Source: Clostridiales bacterium
GTDB taxonomy: Bacteria > Bacillota > Clostridia > Christensenellales > CAG-138
DNA: 20,194 bases
Reading direction: 5' to 3'
NCBI GenBank assembly: GCA_031270585.1
Contig: JAISXK010000131.1
Span: forward strand, 1-20,194
The notes beneath the pieces were generated by a model. It did not search any database. It saw only the letters and a list, made by a program, of their open reading frames with translations, and was not told the origin of the DNA. Shown piece after piece: positions 8,801 through 14,573 of the stretch; position 1 is the first letter of the stretch; the number at the start of each line of letters is the position of its first letter. The position numbers were made by a program, and so were the translations under genes.

Positions 8801-9430
8801 GCAGGCATACCCACCAAGCGCAGCGTGAGCGAGCTTATGGAAACGCACGAGATCATACTGCGGGAATCCCCCGCGTTTACTCTTGCGGATAAAGCGCTTA
8901 CGCCTACACAGCGCGGCGAGGCGGTGCATGCGCTGCTGCGCCACCTGCGTCTGCGCGATTGTGCGGCCGGACAGGAGGAAGCGTTTGTGCGGCGGGAACT
9001 TTCGCGCATGCGGCGCGAACGGCTTCTAAGCTTAAAACAATGCGCCGTGATCGACATTGGCAATATCATATGGTTTTTAAGGAGCCCCGCTGGCATGCGG
9101 TTGCGAAGCGCGGCGCGCGTGGAGCGCGAGCTTGATTTTTCCGTAGAGCTGCCGGCAAACGAGTTGATGGATACGCCCTCTTCCGAGCCCGTTATGCTTC
9201 AGGGCGTGTTGGATTGCTGCTTTTTGGAGAATGGCGCTTGGGTGGTGCTGGATTTTAAAACGGATTACCGCATTGCGGGTGGGAACGCCAGTGAGGCCGC
9301 TCAGGGGCATGCCCGGCAGTTGCGGCTCTATGCCCTGGCGTTGACCATGCTTACGGGCCTCCCCGTGAAGGAAGGGCATGTGGTGATGCTCAGTTACAAC
9401 GAGTCGGTGGCCATAGCATTGGACGATTGA
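5858..9430 (+). CDS. addA: ATP-dependent helicase-nuclease AddAB, subunit AddA
   Basis: The 1190-residue product is a UvrD/Rep-type superfamily 1 helicase fused to a RecB-type nuclease. Visible motifs are Walker A AAAGSGKT (26-33), motif II VDEYQD (383-388), motif III GDIKQSIYRFR (410-420), motif IV NNFRS (451-455), motif V SMHAAKGLE (801-809) and motif VI EEMRVLYVGMTRARN (869-883). The nuclease domain has GVLD (Asp1119) and LDFKTD (Asp1132, Lys1134), then QLRLYALAL. Asp and Lys at these positions form the metal-dependent nuclease centre in the family. AddA supplies 3'-5' translocation and cuts one strand. It begins inside the addB stop (ATGA overlap), so the partners are co-translated. An acidic, proline-rich stretch (about residues 488-560, with ADEPADEPVNEP) separates motif IV from the following helicase core and looks like a flexible species-specific insert. 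GGCGGATCC precedes the start, giving a weak ribosome site. Confidence 0.95.
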   Translation: MSSRREWTAAQREAIYSDGSNLIVSAAAGSGKTAVLTERIARLVEEGAGIDRFLVVTFTEAATAEMKRRIARRLYEAARLARLPEDGVRLHEQALMAARANISTLHAFCLYILRRNFHLVGLDPAFRPADELLSGLLFGRAIEETALARYEARDGAFIELMRALGGEDALFDTVRRLYTFLFAQPEPFQWLKTHAAVYLTAGEALKVHPAMTAYLSVLKDTFATACETLLGAREKIPPQLHRSLAVIDDDLAQIRALLLCGDIEKFQLHLQAIKFQNSYWPRGEYLPIKNEIYETRDAVRKEVYALKDSLRRDIAQEAALLNAFAPQVETLSRFIVELHEQYGALKRARAVVDFADMEHLALRALSHEPVRTALQKRFLYVFVDEYQDSSHIQERVIQQITGGGNLFLVGDIKQSIYRFRQADPELFIEKLKTYTGTLHKGVSGKAIYLNNNFRSASPILNAVNAVFSRIMNEHTGEIAYDDNAALHPPQDKAADEPADEPVNEPEGAYANEAIDKPIVSSPAPNGCELHVIAHAGDQDGAPEEMVPPAADEEDMEEAYGDAELEAILCAGRIQELMRGPGFYDARLQKTRPLRYADFAILLRAQKDVAQTWARTMVSLGVPVYVQTSGGYFDAMEVQVFLNLLRLIDNIRQDIPLLSVLRSPMFQFGLVELVELKTEYVADTLYERLALCAGGDTPLGCRAQAFFDKLTAWRKERRLLPLHMFMAQLLDETGFYDCVGALPAGRERQGNLDALLGRAQAFAESGGAADLWSFLTFMDTAASTARLGPAQAGAADVVRILSMHAAKGLEYPVVFLAGLGRPFVKQEMQRHVLFERELGIGVRFVEDHVRYDTLLRRAIAARLLRQQLAEEMRVLYVGMTRARNKLILVGCAKNAKEKLREEALPFTSARCAAANSFMDWLIPVSRDCDCLQTMLHRRDALQAPQAESVRAGAQDENAANAICELRQRLAEWFAWRYRYPDAAGIPTKRSVSELMETHEIILRESPAFTLADKALTPTQRGEAVHALLRHLRLRDCAAGQEEAFVRRELSRMRRERLLSLKQCAVIDIGNIIWFLRSPAGMRLRSAARVERELDFSVELPANELMDTPSSEPVMLQGVLDCCFLENGAWVVLDFKTDYRIAGGNASEAAQGHARQLRLYALALTMLTGLPVKEGHVVMLSYNESVAIALDD

Positions 9431-9434
9431 CAAG

Positions 9435-9470
9435 GGGCAATGGGCAATGGATAATGACAATGGCCAATGG
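9435..9470 (+). repeat. GGGCAAT tandem repeat downstream of addA
   Basis: Two perfect GGGCAAT units (9435-9441 and 9442-9448) are followed by degenerate relatives (GGATAAT, GACAATGG, CCAATGG) just after the addA stop. The 14 bases 9435-9448 are the exact reverse complement of 9648-9661 inside glnS, about 200 bases away. The arrangement resembles a small mobile or palindromic intergenic repeat, not a terminator. Confidence 0.6.
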
Positions 9471-9520
9471 ATCGTTCGGCAAACATGAATCGTGTTCTTG
9501 GCTTTATGGATTGCGCGGTA

Positions 9521-9547
9521 TTGTGCATTGCGGGGTCATAGTATATT
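9521..9547 (+). promoter_or_regulatory. Possible promoter of glnS-gltX
   Basis: TTGTGC (9521-9526) and TATATT (9542-9547) precede glnS by less than 50 bases but are spaced by only 15 bases, below the preferred 16-18. No other good pair was found in the 135-base gap, and no T-box leader elements are seen. Read-through from addA remains possible. Confidence 0.3.
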
Positions 9548-9565
9548 TAAAAGGGGTAAGCGTCA

Positions 9566-11296
9566 ATGGCAGAGCCAACCACAAATAGCAAACAAAGCGC
9601 GCACGAGATGGGAGTAAGGGACTCAAAGGGCAATTCATTGCCCATGGATTGCCCATTGCCCGTTGAGAATGAGTCTCGCAACTTTATCGAGATGGAAATC
9701 GACCGGGATCTGGCTCAGAAGAAAATGGCGTCTGTTAACACACGCTTTCCGCCGGAGCCCAACGGGTATTTGCATATAGGCCATGCCAAGGCGCTGTATA
9801 TCAACTTTAGCATAGCCCGGCAATACGGCGGCACATGCAATTTGCGCTATGACGACACGAATCCCACCAGGGAAGATGAGGAGTTTGTCGACGCTATACA
9901 GGAGGATATCCGCTGGCTGGGCTTTTCGTGGGCAAATGTGTTTTACGGATCGGATTATTTTGACACCTGCTATGAATTGGCCGTCAAGCTCATACAAAAG
10001 GGCGCCGCCTATGTGTGCGACCTGTCCCGGGATGAAATACGCGCGTATCGCGGCACGCTGACGCAGCCCGGAAAGGATTCCCCCTACCGCGACCGCCCCA
10101 TAGAAGAAAACCTGGATTTGTTTGTGCGCATGAAGAATGGCGAGTTCTCTGATGGCGCGCGCACGTTGCGCGCGAAGATCGATATGGCGTCGCCCAATAT
10201 CGTGATGCGCGACCCTGCGCTATTTCGCATCATACACGCGCCCCACCACCACACAGGCGATAAGTGGTGCATCTACCCCATGTATGATTTCGCCCATCCC
10301 ATACAGGATGCGCTGGAAGGCATTACTCACTCGCTTTGCTCGCTGGAGTATGAAATTCACCGCCCGCTTTACAACTGGGTGGTGGAGCAATGCGCGTTTG
10401 AACCTAAACCCCGGCAGATCGAGTTTGCAAGGCTCAATCTGACCAACACCATTATGTCAAAACGCTATTTGCGCCAGTTGGTAGAGGGCGGGCATGTTTC
10501 CGGGTGGGATGACCCGCGCATGCCCACTTTGTGCGGGCTTAGGCGGCGCGGGTATACGCCTTTTGCCATATGCGACTTTTTATCGCGCGTGGGCGTGGCA
10601 AAGGTGGATTCCGTCGTGGATACCGCCATGCTGGAGCATTGCGTGCGCGAGGATTTGAACGCTGTGGTACCGCGCATGATGGCCGTGATCGACCCCGTAA
10701 AGCTGGTGATTGAAAACTGGCCGGAGGGTAAAAGCGAACCCGTCACCCTGGAAAACCACCCCAATAACCCCGGTATGGGCACGCGCACGGTAAGCTTTGG
10801 CAAAGAGCTTTATATCGAGAGCGGAGATTTTATGGAGGATCCGCCCGGAAAGTTTTTCCGCCTGCGGCCGGGTGGCGAGGTGCGCCTCAAGGGCGCATAC
10901 ATCGTTACATGTATCGGGGTTGAAAAAGGCCCCGGGGGCGACATCACCCGCATACGCTGCACTTACGATCCCAAAAGCAAAAGCGGTGAACAATCGCGCA
11001 AAGTAAAGGGCACGTTGCACTGGGTGAACGCCGCCCATGCGCTGCCGGCGACCGTGCGCCTTTACGAACCGCTTATGCTCGCGGGGCAGGCGGATAAGGA
11101 AAACCTGATGGAAGGCTTAAACCCCGCAAGCCTGATAGAAAAGCGCGCGTATATCGAGCCCGCGCTTGCAAACTTCGCGCCGGGCGATAGAGCGCAATTT
11201 ATGCGCGTGGGCTACTTTTGCGCGGATACCGCGCACACCGCCAAAGCGCCGGTGTTTAACCGCACCGTGGGCTTGAAGGACAGCTGGAAAGGATGA
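9566..11296 (+). CDS. glnS: Glutamine--tRNA ligase (GlnRS)
   Basis: The 576-residue product is a class I synthetase that joins glutamine to tRNA-Gln. RFPPEPNGYLHIGHAKAL (residues 60-77) is the signature of GlnRS, with HIGH at 70-73. The second ATP motif is IMSKR (296-300), followed by WDDPRMPTL (314-322), also diagnostic of GlnRS over GluRS. The C-terminal anticodon-binding beta-barrel is complete, ending in FNRTVGLKDSWKG. ATG 9566 has AAGGGG at 9551-9556, 9 bases upstream. Compared with E. coli GlnRS, the N-terminus is about 29 residues longer before the shared NFI (39-41). Residues 21-32 of this extra part are encoded by the GGGCAAT/ATTGCCC repeat. Later in-frame ATGs (9608, 9644 and 9689) lack a comparable ribosome site. 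gltX follows directly. Presence of GlnRS means Gln-tRNA can be made directly, without the GatCAB amidotransferase. Confidence 0.95.
   Translation: MAEPTTNSKQSAHEMGVRDSKGNSLPMDCPLPVENESRNFIEMEIDRDLAQKKMASVNTRFPPEPNGYLHIGHAKALYINFSIARQYGGTCNLRYDDTNPTREDEEFVDAIQEDIRWLGFSWANVFYGSDYFDTCYELAVKLIQKGAAYVCDLSRDEIRAYRGTLTQPGKDSPYRDRPIEENLDLFVRMKNGEFSDGARTLRAKIDMASPNIVMRDPALFRIIHAPHHHTGDKWCIYPMYDFAHPIQDALEGITHSLCSLEYEIHRPLYNWVVEQCAFEPKPRQIEFARLNLTNTIMSKRYLRQLVEGGHVSGWDDPRMPTLCGLRRRGYTPFAICDFLSRVGVAKVDSVVDTAMLEHCVREDLNAVVPRMMAVIDPVKLVIENWPEGKSEPVTLENHPNNPGMGTRTVSFGKELYIESGDFMEDPPGKFFRLRPGGEVRLKGAYIVTCIGVEKGPGGDITRIRCTYDPKSKSGEQSRKVKGTLHWVNAAHALPATVRLYEPLMLAGQADKENLMEGLNPASLIEKRAYIEPALANFAPGDRAQFMRVGYFCADTAHTAKAPVFNRTVGLKDSWKG
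9628..9661 (-). repeat. ATTGCCC repeat inside the glnS coding start
   Basis: GGGCAAT (9628-9634) faces three ATTGCCC units (9637-9643, 9648-9654 and 9655-9661). The first two units form a near-perfect palindrome with a 2-base centre, and the last two are the exact reverse complement of 9435-9448. The repeat is read through in the glnS frame and encodes about residues 21-32 (KGNSLPMDCPLP). Confidence 0.6.
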
Positions 11297-11301
11297 ATGG
11301 C

Positions 11302-12753
11302 ATGAGCGGCATACGAACACGCTTCGCGCCCAGCCCCACGGGATATATGCACATAGGAAACCTGCGCTCGGCGCTTTATGCGTTTTTGTTTGCGCGTAAA
11401 AACGGCGGCAAATTTGTATTGCGCATAGAGGATACCGACCGGGATCGCGAGGTGGCGGGCGCGGTTGCCATCATATACGATACGCTGCGCGCGGTGGGTT
11501 TATATTGGGATGAGGGGCCCGATGTGGGCGGCGCGTTTGGCCCGTATGTACAAAGCGAGCGCAAGGCGCTGTATTCCCTTCATGCCGGACGGCTAATCAA
11601 AAGCGGCCACGCCTACTTCTGTTTTTGTACAAAAGAAGAGCTGGATGCCCGCCGCGATGCATGCGCAGCGCGCAACGAAGCGTTCAAATATGATAAGCAT
11701 TGCCTGCGTCTGAGCCGGCATGAAATAGACGCGCGCATGGCTGCGGGGCAGCCCTTTGTTATACGGCAAAACATCCCGGCAAGCGGGCAAACCACATTTA
11801 GAGATCTGCTCTTTGGCAGCATCACAGTGGATAACGCCACCCTTGACGACAACGTACTCGTCAAGGCCGACGGCATGCCCACCTATAACTTTGCCAATGT
11901 GGTAGACGACCACCTCATGCAAATCAGCCATGTTATGCGCGGCATGGAATATTTGTCCTCCACCCCCAAATACAATTTACTCTACGAGGCGCTCGGGTGG
12001 GAGATTCCCCGGTATATCCACATGCCGCCCATCATGAAGGACACCACCCATAAGCTTAGCAAACGTACGGGCGACGTTTCCTTTCAGGATTTTATCGCGC
12101 AGGGCTATTTAAAGGAGGCGGTGCTCAACTATATCGCGCTGTTGGGTTGGAGCCCCGGCGACGACCGCGAAAAGTTTACGCTGGAGGAACTGATAGAGGC
12201 GTTTGATATCAAGGGGATGAGCAAGTCTCCCGCGATATTTGACGGCGCCAAACTGCACTGGCTCAACGCCGCATATATTCGTGCGCTGCCGGAAAACGCG
12301 TTTACGGCATACGCCAGGCCCTATTATCAACAGGCGGGTATCGCTGCTATGGATGAAACGATACTTGCCGCCATACTGCGTCAGCGGGTGGAGGTTTTTT
12401 CACAAATACCCGGCATGGTGGCGTTTTTGCGCCAAATGGATGAGAATTACGATAGTGCGCTGTTTACAAATAAAAAATCCAAAACGGATATTACAACTTC
12501 TCACACTGTTTTAGAAGCTGTGCTGCCGGCGTTGGAGAGCCTGCCAAAGTTTGACCGGCAGACGCTACAGGATTGCCTGCTGGGCTACGCCGAAAAAATG
12601 GGCATGAAAAACGGCGCGGTGCTTTGGCCGGTGCGCATTGCGGTATCGGGCCGGATGGTGACGCCTGGCGGCGCCATAGAAATTTTGGCCTTGCTTGGCC
12701 GCGAGGAAAGTTTGCGGCGGCTGCGCCTGGGATTGGCAAAATTAACCGTATAA
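11302..12753 (+). CDS. gltX: Glutamate--tRNA ligase (GluRS)
   Basis: This class I synthetase charges tRNA-Glu with glutamate. RFAPSPTGYMHIGN (residues 7-20) is the GluRS form of the HIGH region, and KLSKR (251-255) is the KMSKS-type loop. A likely zinc-binding set is seen as CFC (Cys107, Cys109) and Cys134 in the insertion of the catalytic domain. Length (483 residues) is normal and the C-terminal anticodon-binding domain is complete. Two starts are possible. ATG 11293 overlaps the glnS stop as ATGA, but GGAAAGG (11286-11292) touches it. ATG 11302 lies 9 bases after that ribosome site and gives MSGIRTRFAPSP, closer to known N-termini, so it is preferred. Both ATGs are in one frame. glnS and gltX are co-transcribed and probably coupled. 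With a GlnRS next door, this enzyme is expected to be specific for tRNA-Glu. Confidence 0.94.
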   Translation: MSGIRTRFAPSPTGYMHIGNLRSALYAFLFARKNGGKFVLRIEDTDRDREVAGAVAIIYDTLRAVGLYWDEGPDVGGAFGPYVQSERKALYSLHAGRLIKSGHAYFCFCTKEELDARRDACAARNEAFKYDKHCLRLSRHEIDARMAAGQPFVIRQNIPASGQTTFRDLLFGSITVDNATLDDNVLVKADGMPTYNFANVVDDHLMQISHVMRGMEYLSSTPKYNLLYEALGWEIPRYIHMPPIMKDTTHKLSKRTGDVSFQDFIAQGYLKEAVLNYIALLGWSPGDDREKFTLEELIEAFDIKGMSKSPAIFDGAKLHWLNAAYIRALPENAFTAYARPYYQQAGIAAMDETILAAILRQRVEVFSQIPGMVAFLRQMDENYDSALFTNKKSKTDITTSHTVLEAVLPALESLPKFDRQTLQDCLLGYAEKMGMKNGAVLWPVRIAVSGRMVTPGGAIEILALLGREESLRRLRLGLAKLTV

Positions 12754-12973
12754 ATGTTTGTATATATATGTGTAATATTCGATTGAAATGATAAACATAT
12801 ATGTAATATAATTGTAATATTAGAGGCGATTATTGAAACTTGTGAAGCGTATAAATTGTTTTCTTCTATGCAAATATAGACAAAATTAACCTGTTTATCT
12901 GCCAGAATAATGAATTCGTACCATAATATCAAATCAATTTGTTAAAATTCTGTAACTTAATTGTATTAAACTA

Positions 12974-13002
12974 TTGACTTCATGGCATACTCTTACTATG
13001 CT
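12974..13002 (+). promoter_or_regulatory. Sigma-A promoter of the surface protein gene
   Basis: TTGACT (12974-12979) and TATGCT (12997-13002) are separated by the ideal 17 bases, matching 5 of 6 and 4 of 6 consensus positions. GCATA (12985-12989) and TATGC (12997-13001) form a short inverted repeat across the spacer and the -10, where a regulator could bind. The expected transcript would begin near 13009, leaving a leader of about 74 bases. Confidence 0.6.
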
Positions 13003-13016
13003 GTAACCGTGCTTTT

Positions 13017-13043
13017 GAGCGATTATTGATCGACCGATTGCTC
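13017..13043 (+). promoter_or_regulatory. Leader hairpin of the surface protein mRNA
   Basis: GAGCGATT (13017-13024) can pair with GATTGCTC (13036-13043) through 8 base pairs, two of them G-U, around an 11-base loop. It would be at or near the 5' end of the predicted mRNA and might stabilise it. The structure is short and may be incidental. Confidence 0.3.
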
Positions 13044-13082
13044 GCTTGCACGTAAACCACTTACAGTGAAAGGGGTAGTAGC

Positions 13083-14291
13083 ATGAAGAAATTCGTTACA
13101 CTCACCATCGTGCTGGCGCTTATGCTGGGCCTTGCGGCCCCCGCGCTTGCATACACCACAAATGTGCCGGCTGCCGGCAGTTCCAAGTATGCTATAGATG
13201 TTTATCTGGTGGAGCACTCCACTGCTGGACTGTTGTCGCTAAACGCAACGCCCGTTGATCGCGGCTACGCGAGAAACGAAATTGTGTCCGCCATCGCGGC
13301 TTTCACAATTCCCGCCAACGGCGATCTTTATGCGGATGGCTACCGCCAGATCGTACTGGCGGGTAAAAACGCGAGTCTGTATGTTACGGATAACAATCTT
13401 GGCGCAAACGGGCAGGCCGAAACGTCGCTGACGACATCCTTCCCGTTTACAAACAACGCCAGCCCAGGGTTCCACGCCGGCAAGTTTATCTGGTCATCCG
13501 CTGACAACACGATCGCCCACAACATTGGCGATCCCGCCTCTGTGGCGGGCAATGAGATCGCGGCGCCGGGAAAAGCGGCTACCTACAGGATACTGTTCTT
13601 CGCGAAGGTGCTTGACGATAAGGCCGAACTGAGCGCAGCTTTATCCACCAATGCGGCTTTCCTTACGGCAACCGCCACTTGGAAAGAGACCGCGCCCTTC
13701 AGCACGGCGGTTCCTGCCGCAGCGTACCTTGAATTGAACGATGACTATGTTGTGGCGCGCGATAACAAGGGCAACTACTTTGTGTTCACCAATACGGGCA
13801 CATTACCGGGCACATTGCTCTTTAAGATCGGCGTGAAGGCAAACGGAAAAACCGATTTGCTGGAGATGTATAACAATGGCGCCGCCGGCGCCGCCTTCCG
13901 CATCTATGCCGAGCCCAGTCAGCGTGAGTTGATCTTCACGGTGGTTAAGAACAAGGGGCTTACCAACTTCGTTACCGGAGACCAGGTGAAGTATGGCACG
14001 GCCATGTACTCCTCGTTGCGGTATATGTACGATACCCACTTCGAAACCGGCCTCGGCTTTACGGCGTTTAACGAGGGCAATATCCTGACGGATAAAGATT
14101 TCATTGCCATCGGCAACTCCGGCGATGTTGCGGATACCGTAGCTATCGCGCCGTGGTCCCCCTATGTGCAGATGCCTGAAATCACCATCGTGAACCCGCC
14201 CAAAACCGGCGAAGCCGCGTGCCTTACAGGCTTCGTGATAATCGCGTTGGCGGTAGCGTGCGCGGCCTTAGTGAAAAAGGTCAGGGCATAA
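13083..14291 (+). CDS. Secreted surface protein with sortase-type C-terminal signal, unknown function
   Basis: The family of this 402-residue protein is not recognised. The N-terminus is a clear Sec signal peptide: two lysines, a hydrophobic run, then AAPALA with likely cleavage after Ala23. The C-terminus has NPPKTGE (371-377), a hydrophobic segment (about 380-397) and a basic end (KKVRA). This is the layout of an LPXTG-like wall-sorting signal in the xPxTG variants used by many Clostridia, so covalent attachment to peptidoglycan is inferred. No sortase gene is in the window. The exported part (24-370) has no cysteine, is rich in Ala, Thr, Asn and Gly, and looks beta-rich. Its only two cysteines lie in the tail. 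GAAAGGGG (13067-13074) lies 8 bases before ATG 13083. The gene stands alone, between an AT-rich promoter region and a strong terminator. A plain membrane-anchored protein is the alternative. Confidence 0.85.
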   Translation: MKKFVTLTIVLALMLGLAAPALAYTTNVPAAGSSKYAIDVYLVEHSTAGLLSLNATPVDRGYARNEIVSAIAAFTIPANGDLYADGYRQIVLAGKNASLYVTDNNLGANGQAETSLTTSFPFTNNASPGFHAGKFIWSSADNTIAHNIGDPASVAGNEIAAPGKAATYRILFFAKVLDDKAELSAALSTNAAFLTATATWKETAPFSTAVPAAAYLELNDDYVVARDNKGNYFVFTNTGTLPGTLLFKIGVKANGKTDLLEMYNNGAAGAAFRIYAEPSQRELIFTVVKNKGLTNFVTGDQVKYGTAMYSSLRYMYDTHFETGLGFTAFNEGNILTDKDFIAIGNSGDVADTVAIAPWSPYVQMPEITIVNPPKTGEAACLTGFVIIALAVACAALVKKVRA

Positions 14292-14332
14292 CCCCGCAGC
14301 ACGGCGCAAAGCAGACACCAGATCAAAAAAAG

Positions 14333-14372
14333 AAAGCGCCCCCGGCATTACCATTCGCGGGGGCGCTTTTTT
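14333..14372. terminator. Strong intrinsic terminator, probably bidirectional
   Basis: A perfect 12-base-pair stem (AAAGCGCCCCCG, 14333-14344, with CGGGGGCGCTTT, 14358-14369) closes a 13-base loop and runs into TTTTTT (14367-14372). On the opposite strand the stem is followed by CTTTTTTT. It therefore fits termination of both the surface protein gene and the convergent obgE cluster. Confidence 0.92.
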
Positions 14373-14475
14373 GGTGCCCATTAAAAAGGCGCCAAAGTAA
14401 AAATATACAGAGTTATTTTTATGTTTGGTGATAATGCCGGCGCTCACGTAGTTGATAGTTACTGACGAGCCTTCG

Positions 14476-14527
14476 GCACTGATGAACGAATTTGTTTTCG
14501 GCTATTTGCTCTCAGTGCATTTCGTTC
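14476..14527. repeat. Two crossing inverted repeats between the terminator and obgE
   Basis: GCACTGA (14476-14482) pairs with TCAGTGC (14512-14518), and GAACGAA (14484-14490) pairs with TTCGTTC (14521-14527). Both pairs are perfect over 7 bases and are interleaved, not nested. This gives either two mutually exclusive hairpins or a pseudoknot. The element lies in the probable 3' untranslated part of the obgE transcript. The rest of 14373-14573 contains only a small hairpin (14535-14550) and no recognisable gene. Confidence 0.5.
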
Positions 14528-14573
14528 GGTGTTTTTGCGCTACGGCGCAAGCGAATAACGCGCCAAACCGCAA

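Larger units (their letters stand above)
12754..13082. other. AT-rich intergenic region upstream of the surface protein gene
   Basis: This 329-base gap is strikingly richer in A and T than the genes on either side. It holds three direct copies of TGTAATAT (12771, 12802 and 12813), short alternating AT palindromes (TATATATATG, ACATATATGT), a promoter-like pair at 12974-13002, a hairpin at 13017-13043 and the ribosome site of the next gene. No convincing gene or U-tailed terminator for gltX was found. Bases 12840-12960 show nothing recognisable. Confidence 0.6.

Noticed and set aside
9431..9565. T-box riboswitch upstream of glnS
   Set aside because: T-box leaders often control synthetase genes in Bacillota, but no conserved T-box sequence (AGGGTGGNACCGCG-like) or antiterminator hairpin is present in this short, repeat-containing gap.
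12762..12810. AT palindromes just after gltX as an intrinsic terminator
   Set aside because: The possible stem is made only of A-T pairs and no U-tract follows, so termination cannot be claimed.
12585..12932. Minus-strand open frame running through the AT-rich gap into the end of gltX
   Set aside because: It is half antisense to gltX, has no recognisable domain, and no ribosome site was seen before its start.
14219..14431. Plus-strand open frame across the end of the surface protein gene and the terminator
   Set aside because: It overlaps the surface protein's own coding tail in another frame and would read through a strong terminator hairpin.
14535..14550. Hairpin TTGCGC-TACG-GCGCAA as a terminator for obgE
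   Set aside because: The stem is only 6 base pairs and has no T-run on the obgE transcript side. The strong bidirectional hairpin at 14333-14372 is the better candidate.
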